Shown here piece after piece: positions 24,628 through 32,276 of a stretch of DNA of 32,319 nucleotides. Under the pieces are notes generated by a model. It was not told the origin of the DNA. It did no database searches and was given only the letters and a program-made list of their open reading frames with translations. The DNA is from DASZHJ01 sp035604335. Lineage in GTDB: Bacteria > Pseudomonadota > Alphaproteobacteria > ATCC43930 > CGMCC-115725. Numbering within the stretch: the stretch's first letter is position 1; every line of letters starts with the position of its first letter. Position numbers and translations under genes: made by a program. Location: NCBI GenBank assembly GCA_035604335.1, contig DATNIT010000180.1, positions 1 to 32,319 of the forward strand. Direction: 5' to 3'.

Positions 24628-24653
24628 TTCGCGTAACGCTCTGGATTCGCGTA
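24628..24653 (+). repeat. Short direct repeat TTCGCGTA, period 18, before the TPR-barrel gene
   Basis: TTCGCGTA occurs at 24628-24635 and again at 24646-24653, an 18-base period, just upstream of the TTG start at 24688. The second copy runs into TAGACT (24652-24657), which could be a -10 element. A pair of tandem boxes could bind a response regulator or sit at the promoter. This is a weak observation without a known match. Confidence 0.3.
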
Positions 24654-24687
24654 GACTCTTTCTACCGCTTCCGGGGGGAGATCCGAT

Positions 24688-26070
24688 TTGAGCCAACGCC
24701 AAGAGCATCAGACGCGCCCGGCTCGGAGCACGAAGACCCGGCTCACCGCAGTCGGGATCGGTATCGCCTTGAGCCTGGCCGCAGCGGCGCTTCCCGCCGT
24801 GGCCCAAGACGCCGACCCCCAGCGATCGGAATTCCTGAGCCTCTATCAGCAGATCCTCAAGAACCCCACGAACGTGGAACTGACCCTCCGCTACGCACGG
24901 CTCGGCGCTCAGCTCGGCGATTACGAGGCGAGCGTGAGCGCGCTCGAGCGGCTGCTTATGTACAACCCGAACCTGCCCACCGCGGAGATCGAGCTCGGCC
25001 TGCTCTACGCCCGGCTCAAGTCCTACGCCATGGCGCGGATCTATCTCGAGCAAGCGGCGGCGGCGCCCAATGCGAGCCCCGAGATCCGCGCGCGGGCCCA
25101 GGACGCGCTCGCGAAGGTCGATCGCTTGAGTTCGCCGCATCAGTTCGCGGGCCAGGTCGAGCTCGGCGTGCAGTATCAAAGCGACGCGAATCAGGCGCCG
25201 GGCGCCGTGGTGCCGGCACCGCCCGGCTTCACGCTGCCCAATATCCCGCTCAGGAAGCAAAGCGACGGCGACGTGTTCCTGAACGCCGCGGGCATCTATC
25301 GCTACGACCTCGGCAATGCCGAAAGCGACACGCTCGAGGCGACCGGCACGCTCTACGGGTCCGCGTTCTTCCGGGACAGCCACCTCGATCTCGGCATCGC
25401 CGAGCTCACACTGGGTCCACGGTTCACCGTCGACCGCATCGGCCTCGAGCACGCGACGCTTCGGCCCTATCTCATGGGCACCTACGTCACGCTCAACAAC
25501 AACTCGCTGCTCGCGGGCGGCGGCGCCGGCATCGAGCTCGCCAAGACCTTCCGCTGGGGCATGCTCGCGCGGCTCTTCTACGAGCACGAGGAGCGCGGCT
25601 ACTTCAACCAGTCGATCGACCCGCTCGCCACCCAGCTCGACGGCAACGTGGACGTCGTGCGCCTGACCGCGAGCCAGCCGATCTGGGACTTCTCCACCCT
25701 CGATCTGTTGCTCCGGTATGTCCACGAGAAGACCCGGTTCTCCTTCGACACCAACAGCCAATATCGCATCCAGGCGAGCTACTCGATCCGGTACGCCGGC
25801 CTGTTCAACCTGCCCGGTGTTGCGCGGCCGTGGGAGACGGTCCTCGAGGCCGGGCACGATTGGACGCCCTACGATGCCGCCAATCCCGCGATCAACCCGT
25901 TCGTGACGCGCAGCGATCGGAGCTGGTTCTTCGGAGCATCGGAGTTCCTGCACGTCAACAAGTGGCTCGCTGCGGGTATCGGCGTCGAGCGGCAGATCAC
26001 GTCCTCGAACCTGTCCAATTTCTCGTTCAACAACACGACGGCGACCTTGTCCGTCAAAGCGAGTTTCTAG
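24688..26070 (+). CDS. TPR plus beta-barrel outer-membrane protein (Slam-like architecture)
   Basis: The 460-residue product has a Sec signal peptide (hydrophobic 21-36, predicted cut after PAVA near 39), a TPR-rich helical domain at about 48-140 (FLSLYQQILKNPTNVELTLR, then YEASVSALERLLMYNP, then YAMARIYLEQAAAA), and from about 150 a run of alternating amphipathic strands ending in a terminal Phe, the outer-membrane sorting signal. GVQYQSDANQAP at the barrel start resembles the first strand of surface lipoprotein assembly modifier (Slam) proteins, which move cargo across the outer membrane. TTG 24688 is the only reasonable start, with GGGGGGAG upstream. The FecR-domain gene follows after 10 bases, so the two are one transcript. 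The Slam role is inferred from architecture only. Confidence 0.78.
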   Translation: MSQRQEHQTRPARSTKTRLTAVGIGIALSLAAAALPAVAQDADPQRSEFLSLYQQILKNPTNVELTLRYARLGAQLGDYEASVSALERLLMYNPNLPTAEIELGLLYARLKSYAMARIYLEQAAAAPNASPEIRARAQDALAKVDRLSSPHQFAGQVELGVQYQSDANQAPGAVVPAPPGFTLPNIPLRKQSDGDVFLNAAGIYRYDLGNAESDTLEATGTLYGSAFFRDSHLDLGIAELTLGPRFTVDRIGLEHATLRPYLMGTYVTLNNNSLLAGGGAGIELAKTFRWGMLARLFYEHEERGYFNQSIDPLATQLDGNVDVVRLTASQPIWDFSTLDLLLRYVHEKTRFSFDTNSQYRIQASYSIRYAGLFNLPGVARPWETVLEAGHDWTPYDAANPAINPFVTRSDRSWFFGASEFLHVNKWLAAGIGVERQITSSNLSNFSFNNTTATLSVKASF

Positions 26071-26080
26071 AGGTGTCATC

Positions 26081-26938
26081 ATGAGCCCGCGCCGCATCGC
26101 GATCGCAGCCAGCACGACGGCCTTCCTGATCCTGGGCTCGGCGGGCTTCGGCCTCGCTCAGACCGTGGGCGTGACCGGCGCCGTCAACCCCAATGCCACC
26201 GGCACGCCGCCGGGCAGCACGGTGCGCGCGCTCGGCACCGGCAACGACGTCATCTTCAACGAGCGGATCACCACGGAGGCGAAGGGCCAGGCGGACGTCC
26301 TGTTCGTCGACCGCTCCGCGCTGACGATCGGCCCGAACTCCGATCTGGTGATCGACGAGTTCGTCTACTCGCCGGATACCGGCACCGGCAAGCTCGCGGC
26401 GAGCGCCACCAAGGGCGTATTCCGCTTCGTCGGCGGCGCGCTCAGCAAGAACCCGGATTCCGTCACCATCAAGACGCCGGCCGCCATCGTGGGCGTGCGC
26501 GGCGGCGTGATCATGCTCGCGATCAATCAGAACGGCGGCGGCAGTCTCTACTTTCTCTATGGCGACCAGGTGAGCGTCGACAGCCCGAGCGGCCACCAGG
26601 ATCTGCGCCGCCGCAGCTGGGGGCTCGACTTCGGTCCGGACGGCAAGATCGGCGATGCGCATCCCGCGGACCCCGCGGCGCTTCAGGCCCTCTTGGCTCT
26701 GTTCAAAGGTACCGGCAACGGCGGCGCCACGCCGCCGCCGACCGAGCAGGGCCTCGCCGGCGGGCCGACGCTCTTCATCGACGACGACATCGACACCAAT
26801 CAGATCGATCTGCGCAACTATCTCCGGCCAGTGGACGCGTTCGACATCTTTCAGATCGAGAGCCTCTACAAGACGCGCCAACCCAAGCACGGCGTGATCA
26901 TCATCTGCACGGACTGCTGCACCGCCAATTGCGGCTGA
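26081..26938 (+). CDS. Secreted FecR-domain protein with C-terminal cysteine cluster
   Basis: The 285-residue product has a Sec signal peptide (predicted cut after GLA, residues 24-26) without a lipobox cysteine. A FecR-type all-beta domain (about 35-150) follows, with VIFNERITTEAKGQADVLF, RSALTIGPNSDLVIDEFVYSP, KGVFRFVGG and TPAAIVGVRGG, where the last replaces the usual VRGT. There is no N-terminal anti-sigma helix or TonB partner, so it is not a FecR iron regulator. A proline/glycine linker (about 205-225) and an acidic stretch (FIDDDIDTNQ) precede a tail whose last ten residues hold all four cysteines (Cys276, 279, 280, 284). AGAGGTG precedes ATG 26081. It is co-transcribed with the TPR-barrel gene and may be its exported cargo. 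Confidence 0.8.
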   Translation: MSPRRIAIAASTTAFLILGSAGFGLAQTVGVTGAVNPNATGTPPGSTVRALGTGNDVIFNERITTEAKGQADVLFVDRSALTIGPNSDLVIDEFVYSPDTGTGKLAASATKGVFRFVGGALSKNPDSVTIKTPAAIVGVRGGVIMLAINQNGGGSLYFLYGDQVSVDSPSGHQDLRRRSWGLDFGPDGKIGDAHPADPAALQALLALFKGTGNGGATPPPTEQGLAGGPTLFIDDDIDTNQIDLRNYLRPVDAFDIFQIESLYKTRQPKHGVIIICTDCCTANCG

Positions 26939-26957
26939 GCGCGATCGCTTCCTCGCC

Positions 26958-29069
26958 GTGCAACGGCCGAGCTTCGCCGACGCGCTGTTCAACCCGCGCG
27001 CGATCGCGCTGATCGGCGTCTCCGACGACGCCGGCAAGACCGCCGGCCGTCCCTTGAGATTTCTACGCAAGCACGGCTACGCCGGACCCATTTATCCGAT
27101 CAATCCGAACCGCTCCGCCGTCCAGGGCGAGCGCGCCTATGCCGGTGTCGGCGAAGCGCCGGGGCCGATCGATCACGCCTATATTCTCGTCAACACGCCA
27201 GCGGTGGAGGCGGCGGTCGCCGCCTGCGCCGAGGCGGGCGTGGCCGTCGCGACCATCCTGGCGAGCGGCTTTGCCGAGGCGGGCGATGCGGGCCGCGAGC
27301 GGCAGCGCAAGATCGTCGAGATCGCCCGCGGTGGAGGCTTGCGCCTCGTCGGCCCCAACAGCCTCGGCGTCATCAACACCTGGGCGCCGCTCGCGCTCAC
27401 GGCGAACGCAGCCTTCGCCGCCGACACGTTGCCTCGCGGACGGCTCGCGGTGCTGTCGCAGAGCGGCAGTCTGATCGGCACGCTCGTCTCGCGCGGCGCC
27501 GCGCGGGGCATCGGCTTCGGCAAGCTGATCTCGGTCGGCAACGAAGCCGATCTCTCGGTCGGAGAGATCGGCGCCGCACTCGCGGAGGATCCCGACACCG
27601 ACGCCTTCCTGCTGTTCCTCGAGACCATTCGCGCGCGCGACGAGATGGCGCGCTTTGCGGCGCTGGCCCGCCGGGCCGCCAAGCCGATCATCGCCTACAA
27701 GCTCGGCCGCTCCGAAGTGGGCCAAGCGCTCGCGGTCTCCCATACCGGCGCCATGGTCGGCTCGGACGCGGCGGTCGATGCGTTCTTGCGTAGGCACGGC
27801 ATCCTCCGCGTCGATCACCTGGAGACCCTGCTGGAGGCCGCGCCGCTGGTCGTCGGCCGGAATCCGCCGACCGGCCGCAACAGGCGCGTCGGCGTCATCG
27901 CCACCACCGGCGGCGGCGCCGCGACCGTCGTGGACCGGTTGGGATTGCTCGGTGTCGAGGTGACACCCCCGAGCGCCGACACGCTCGCCAAGCTGCGGGC
28001 CGTGAATGTGCCGCCGCAGTCCGGCCCCATCATCGACGTGACGCTGGCTGGCACGCGCTACGATGTCATGCGTCCCGCGCTCGACATCCTTATCGACGCG
28101 CCGGAGTTCGCGCTCGTCCTAGTGACGATCGGATCCTCGGCGCAGTTCAATCCGGAACTCGCGGTAAAGCCGATCGTGGATTGCGCCCGCGAGAAGAAGC
28201 CGCTCGCGGTCTTCCTCACGCCGCAGGCCGACGAGACGCTGCGCCTCCTGGCACAACACGGGATCGCGGCGTTCCGCACGCCCGAGGCCTGCGCCGACGC
28301 CATCGCCGCTTACCTCGCTTGGCATGAGCCGCCGCCGGCATCCGGCGCGAGACCCGAGACGATCACACGCGCCGCCGCGTTGCTCCGGGCTGCGCAAGCG
28401 CAAGGCGAGGTGCTGGACGAGCGGCAGTCTCTGGCGCTGTTCGAGGCGCTCGGGATCCCCGTCGCGCGGAGCCATGTCTTCGATGCGGCCGCGCCGCCGC
28501 CGGCCCTGCCCTTTCCGTTTCCCGTCGCCGCAAAAGTGCTGTCGCCCGACATCATCCATAAGACCGACGCCGGCGGCGTCGCGCTCGAGATCGCGACAGC
28601 CTCCGACCTCGGCGAGCAGGCGCGCGCCCTCGTGGCCGCCGCCCGGAGCCGACATCCCGCGGCGCGCATCGAGGGTGTGCTCGTGCAGCCCATGGAGCGC
28701 GGCATTGCCGAGGTCCTGGTGGGTTACCACCTCGACGCGCAGGCGGGACCGGTGGTCACCGTCGGCATGGGCGGCACCCTCGCCGAGATCTACCGCGACT
28801 ACGCCGTGCGCACGGCACCGGTCTCGGCGGCGGAAGCCGCGGAGATGATCGCGGACGTCCGCGGCTTCGCCGTGCTGAGAGGCCATCGCGGCAAGCCACC
28901 CGGCGACGTCGACGCGCTCGCCGAAGCCATCGCCGCGCTCTCGACGCTCGCCGGCCTATCGGAGCCCGCCGTGCTCGAGGCGGAAATCAATCCGCTTATC
29001 GTCAGACCCGCGGGCAAGGGCGTGGTCGCCGTCGACGGCGTGGTGCGTCTCGCCCCGGCGCAGCGCTAG
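26958..29069 (+). CDS. Acetate/acyl-CoA ligase, ADP(NDP)-forming family
   Basis: The 703-residue protein joins acyl-CoA and ADP/ATP by a phosphohistidine mechanism. Domain order is: CoA-binding Rossmann domain (about 1-135, with PRAIALIGVSDDAGKTAGRP), succinyl-CoA-ligase-like flavodoxin domains (about 145-460) with the catalytic His262 in AVSHTGAM, then an ATP-grasp domain (about 480-700) with VAAKVLSPDIIHKTDAGGV and EAEINPLIV near the end. This is the fused alpha-beta form seen in ACD and in many acyl-CoA synthetases; no GNAT (Pat) domain is present. GTG 26958 lies 19 bases after the FecR gene stop with no clear Shine-Dalgarno, so read-through from that operon is possible. The acid activated is unknown. 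Confidence 0.9.
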   Translation: MQRPSFADALFNPRAIALIGVSDDAGKTAGRPLRFLRKHGYAGPIYPINPNRSAVQGERAYAGVGEAPGPIDHAYILVNTPAVEAAVAACAEAGVAVATILASGFAEAGDAGRERQRKIVEIARGGGLRLVGPNSLGVINTWAPLALTANAAFAADTLPRGRLAVLSQSGSLIGTLVSRGAARGIGFGKLISVGNEADLSVGEIGAALAEDPDTDAFLLFLETIRARDEMARFAALARRAAKPIIAYKLGRSEVGQALAVSHTGAMVGSDAAVDAFLRRHGILRVDHLETLLEAAPLVVGRNPPTGRNRRVGVIATTGGGAATVVDRLGLLGVEVTPPSADTLAKLRAVNVPPQSGPIIDVTLAGTRYDVMRPALDILIDAPEFALVLVTIGSSAQFNPELAVKPIVDCAREKKPLAVFLTPQADETLRLLAQHGIAAFRTPEACADAIAAYLAWHEPPPASGARPETITRAAALLRAAQAQGEVLDERQSLALFEALGIPVARSHVFDAAAPPPALPFPFPVAAKVLSPDIIHKTDAGGVALEIATASDLGEQARALVAAARSRHPAARIEGVLVQPMERGIAEVLVGYHLDAQAGPVVTVGMGGTLAEIYRDYAVRTAPVSAAEAAEMIADVRGFAVLRGHRGKPPGDVDALAEAIAALSTLAGLSEPAVLEAEINPLIVRPAGKGVVAVDGVVRLAPAQR

Positions 29070-29233
29070 TGTCATGAGGCGCGCATCACCGCCTAAATAT
29101 CCTCGCCGATACCTCCGAATTGGCTTACCTGCTCGACGATGAAATGGCCGGGACGCAGGGTCGATCGTCGGAATGCCGCCGAGCATGAGTGGCAACTGAA
29201 CGGGGATAAATCATTGCGTGCGACAGGGACGAA

Positions 29234-29755
29234 TTATCCGAGCGTGCCCCGCCGCTCTGCGTGATGGCTGGCTTCACTGAAGGTCGCCCAGAACTTGCCG
29301 TCCTCGATCGACACTGCCAGCAACTTGTCGATCGTGGAGCCGTCGCTCGAAAGCGGCGATGTCAGCCGATGGTATTTATGGTACTTCCCTTCCGCCTGAA
29401 AGCAGATCCCATGCAAGCATGGCTTTCTCTCCCTGACGACTTCCAGGTACTGATGCCATACCAAGTTGGAAAATTCGGGAGGTTCGAGTTCTCGAACTGA
29501 TTTTCCCGTATATTCCTTGCCGTGCGCTTGGGCGATCCCACTCCCGAATACGCGATACACGAAATCCAGCGGCTCGTACGAGACATCGATGAGCATCACA
29601 TTCGAGAGATAGGTCTTCATGTCTTCCGGCGAGATATCCTTTCGCGACGGGAGCGGCCGATCGCCCTTTCGCAGGCACCAGTACTCGTAAGCACGGCGCA
29701 GCACCGGATTACGCAACTCGGTGAGCGGCAGGCTTTCTCCGACGAACGTGCCCAT
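29234..29755 (-). CDS. PAS-domain protein (PAS_5 family)
   Basis: The 173-residue cytosolic protein matches the alphaproteobacterial PAS_5 family. It has an N-terminal helix around NPVLRRAYEYWCLRKGDRPLPSRKDISPEDMKTYL, then LSNVMLIDVSYEPLDFVYRVFGSG, and then TGKSVRELEPPEF with a strand pair containing KYHRLTSPLSSDGSTIDKLLAVSI. The family is often found alone, with no output domain, as here. Its ligand and partner are unknown. ATG 29755 has AGGA seven bases upstream. It stands alone on the minus strand between plus-strand genes and codes differently from its neighbours, with more A and T, so a foreign origin is possible but unproven. Confidence 0.82.
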   Translation of the reverse strand: MGTFVGESLPLTELRNPVLRRAYEYWCLRKGDRPLPSRKDISPEDMKTYLSNVMLIDVSYEPLDFVYRVFGSGIAQAHGKEYTGKSVRELEPPEFSNLVWHQYLEVVRERKPCLHGICFQAEGKYHKYHRLTSPLSSDGSTIDKLLAVSIEDGKFWATFSEASHHAERRGTLG

Positions 29756-29851
29756 AGACAGGTCCTAGTTGGCGCTCCGCGCGGAACAATAAAGCTAACC
29801 CAGAGATCTTAAAGGATTCGTGAAGGAGCAGGTGACCTAAGGCCATCTTAT

Positions 29852-30043
29852 TCATCCGTTGCCGAGAGAGAAATCCCACCCGAAGTCCGGCGCCGGCAGC
29901 ATCGATTGGTAATCGCAGGATGAGCCGATGGGGTTGGCGTTGATCGGATCGTCGGCGATCAGGATCACCGACGCGAGCGCTCCCCAGAGCACCCCGGTGA
30001 CTGCTGCGCCGGCCGCGAACCCAGCCGATCCATCGGCTCGCAT
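29852..30043 (-). CDS. Probable small single-span membrane protein (63 aa)
   Basis: I do not recognise a family. The reading frame has 63 codons with strongly G/C-biased third positions like real genes here. ATG 30043 has an AGG six bases upstream. Residues 9-29 form one hydrophobic segment (AAGAAVTGVLWGALASVILIA), then an acidic and polar tail with a single Cys. It lies alone between the PAS_5 gene and the histidine kinase, in a region otherwise without genes. A chance frame remains possible. Confidence 0.45.
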   Translation of the reverse strand: MRADGSAGFAAGAAVTGVLWGALASVILIADDPINANPIGSSCDYQSMLPAPDFGWDFSLGNG

Positions 30044-30152
30044 CGTGCGCCTGCGATGGTTTCGCCCTTGAGGGTGTTGGTGCCGGAAGCACGAGCTTGG
30101 CCGTCTCCCGTGGCCGATTGCGCTAAGAGGGTGTTAACCTTGCTCTAATAGC

Positions 30153-32075
30153 GTGACCATAAGGCCCGTAGGGTGTGCGCCTCGCATGCCGCTTCGAGCG
30201 TGCCGTAGCGAGGGTGATGTGCACGTTGCGCCAATAGAGCTTTTGAGGCGGTGGCGGTCGGTACCCTGGGTTGCCCGGTTCGGGACGCACAATCCACGAC
30301 GCATTTTGGCCTTAATTGGCGCGCTGCTCATCGCGTCGATCGTCAGCACCGCCTGGGTCACCATCTGGGCGGGTCGCCAGTCGGATCTGGGTTCCGCGAA
30401 CCGAGAGCTCCGCCGCCTCAGCCTCGTGCTCGCCGAACAGAGCTCGCGGTCGATGCTCAGTATCGATCTGATCCTTCGCGGGCTCTCCGAGCGTTTTGCA
30501 GCCGCCGGCGTCGCAACGCCCGAGGATGTCGACCGGCGCCTCGGTGGACCACAGATCCACGCGCTGCTCCGCGACCGCACCCGAGATGCTCCGCAGATCG
30601 ACACGATCGCGGTGCAGGACAGCAAGGGCATCCTGGTCAACAACACGCGCGAGGGCCCGCTGCCCCAGCTCTATGTCGGCGATCGCGACTATTTCATCGC
30701 GCTCCGCGACAATCCCGACCTCGGCGTCTTCATCGGCGCGCCGGTATCCAGCCGAGTCACCGGCCGAACCATCATCTTCCTCGCCCGCCGCCTCAACGGC
30801 CCCGGTGGTGAATTCCTCGGGGTGATCGTCGCGACCATCGAGACTCACTATCTGGCGGATTCCTACAGCGCGGTGCTCCCCGGAGAGCAGGGCGCGATCT
30901 CACTCTATCGAGACGACGGCATCCTGCTCGCCCGATTCCCGGACGGCGACGAGGACATCGGAAAATCCTACGCGGGTCAGCCGTTTCTCGCAGCCGCCCA
31001 GGCCGAGGCCGACCCTGTCCCGATCCGCAGACTTGGCATGGTCCATCCTGAGGTTTTGATATCCGCGCCGCATGCGGTGCCCGGCTACCCCCTGGTCGTG
31101 ACCGTGAACAACAAGGAGAGCGCGATCCTGGCCGACTGGTCGCACGAGGCGGCAGTCACTGCTGGCATTGCCTCGGCCGCCATCCTGCTCGTCGTGATGG
31201 TCGGCCTGCTCCTTGCACGGCTTTTCACGCTGCAGGCGCAAATGACACGGTCGCTCACGGATCGTGCCAAGGCTCTACACGCGCAGGAGGTCGCCGAGGC
31301 CGCGAGCCAGGCCAAGACAGGATTCCTCGCTAACATGAGTCATGAGCTGCGCACACCCCTTAACGCCATCATCGGATTCACAGAGATGCTGGGCGCGGGT
31401 TACCTCGGGCCGCTGAACGAGCGCCAGGCCGAGTACGTGCGCGACATTGGGGCATCGGGCGTTCATCTGCTCGGCCTTATCAATACCGTGCTCGACATGT
31501 CCAAAATCGAAGCCGGCAGCTTCGAGCTTACCGAAGAGCCGGTCGACGTCGCGTCCATCATCGACCAGACATTGACCTTCCTGCGTGTCCGGGCCATGGA
31601 CGCGGACGTCACCTTGAAGAAGCTCGTTGCGCGGAACTTGCCGTGGCTGCGCGCCGACCGGCGCGCGTTGCTCCAGGTTCTGCTCAACGTCGCCGGGAAC
31701 GCGGTCAATTTCAATGTGCGCGGCGGCACGGTCACGGTTTCCGCGGGCGTTACGGACGAGGCCGGCTTGGAGATAGCCGTCGCGGACACCGGTGTCGGCA
31801 TCGATCCCGCGAAGTTCACGCACATCTTCGAGCCGTTCCAGCGCACCGATCCGAGCCGGAGCCGCGGGCTCGGCGGCAGTGGCCTCGGTCTCTCGATCAG
31901 CAAGATGCTGGTCGAGCGCCATGGTGGCACACTCTCGCTCACGAGCGAGCTCGGCGTGGGCACGACGGTGATCTTGCGGCTCCCCATCGATCGCCTGGTC
32001 AGGCGAGAGTCGCATCCGTTCGAGGCAACGGAGGTTATCGAAGAGGTCGTGGTCGTGAGCTCGGACGCGGCATGA
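30153..32075 (+). CDS. Membrane sensor histidine kinase with periplasmic PDC/Cache-type domain
   Basis: The 640-residue protein is a two-component kinase that autophosphorylates on His397 in NMSHELRTPLNAIIGF. The N-terminus holds one membrane helix (51-70). A periplasmic domain of about 260 residues follows, with the PDC/Cache-like DRDYFIALRDNPDLGVFIGAP and a later EVLISAPHAVPGYPLVVTV, then a second helix (333-358). The kinase core has HisKA, the N box NVAGNAVNF, G1 VADTGVGID, F box IFEPFQR and G2 GLGGSGLGLSI, all intact. No receiver domain is attached and no response regulator is adjacent, so its partner lies elsewhere. Possible starts are GTG 30153, ATG 30186 and GTG 30219; the last is closest to a GAGGG ribosome site. 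The class is certain. Confidence 0.92.
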   Translation: MTIRPVGCAPRMPLRACRSEGDVHVAPIELLRRWRSVPWVARFGTHNPRRILALIGALLIASIVSTAWVTIWAGRQSDLGSANRELRRLSLVLAEQSSRSMLSIDLILRGLSERFAAAGVATPEDVDRRLGGPQIHALLRDRTRDAPQIDTIAVQDSKGILVNNTREGPLPQLYVGDRDYFIALRDNPDLGVFIGAPVSSRVTGRTIIFLARRLNGPGGEFLGVIVATIETHYLADSYSAVLPGEQGAISLYRDDGILLARFPDGDEDIGKSYAGQPFLAAAQAEADPVPIRRLGMVHPEVLISAPHAVPGYPLVVTVNNKESAILADWSHEAAVTAGIASAAILLVVMVGLLLARLFTLQAQMTRSLTDRAKALHAQEVAEAASQAKTGFLANMSHELRTPLNAIIGFTEMLGAGYLGPLNERQAEYVRDIGASGVHLLGLINTVLDMSKIEAGSFELTEEPVDVASIIDQTLTFLRVRAMDADVTLKKLVARNLPWLRADRRALLQVLLNVAGNAVNFNVRGGTVTVSAGVTDEAGLEIAVADTGVGIDPAKFTHIFEPFQRTDPSRSRGLGGSGLGLSISKMLVERHGGTLSLTSELGVGTTVILRLPIDRLVRRESHPFEATEVIEEVVVVSSDAA

Positions 32076-32165
32076 ACCTCGACTGAGCTCGACCGGTTCG
32101 AGGACGATGCGGCGGAGCGGTTCTTGTCGCGGGTGCGGGCGGTCGAGGTCACGCTCACCGCTGTG
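32076..32165 (+). pseudogene. In-frame 30-codon tail after the kinase stop, possible gene remnant
   Basis: Directly after the kinase TGA (32073-32075), the same frame stays open for 30 codons (with ELDRFEDDAAERF and VRAVEVTLTAV) up to a second TGA at 32166. Its codons look normal for this genome and there is no start codon or ribosome site. It could be the end of a gene cut by the adjacent insertion sequence, a lost kinase extension, or chance. I could not identify a family. Confidence 0.25.
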
Positions 32166-32276
32166 TGAATTAGCCCCGCAGGTCCGAAAGTGATGCTGTG
32201 GACGGCTCCTCCACCGGCACGTAAGTGCCATTGAGGTGGTCGCCGAAGGGGTGACCACACTTCCGGGGAGCCCAGC
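32166..32276 (+). ncRNA. Candidate bridge RNA leader of the IS110-family element
   Basis: The stretch before the transposase ATG has strong potential to fold. GGCAC 32216-32220 pairs with GTGCC 32225-32229 (loop GTAA), and CCACC 32211-32215 with GGTGG 32235-32239. As an alternative to that second stem, GTGGTC 32236-32241 can pair with GACCAC 32253-32258 around a small CC-GAA-GG hairpin. In IS110-type elements such as IS621, a structured bridge RNA is made from the left-end noncoding region upstream of the transposase and selects target and donor DNA. The RNA itself is inferred. Confidence 0.35.

Noticed and set aside
26081..26938. FecR protein as a TonB-linked iron-signalling anti-sigma regulator
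   Set aside because: It has a cleavable signal peptide, no N-terminal anti-sigma region, and no sigma factor or TonB receptor gene next to it.
29077..29094. AGGCG/CGCCT hairpin followed by AAATAT after the acyl-CoA ligase gene
   Set aside because: Only a five-bp stem and no T-tract; too weak to call an intrinsic terminator.
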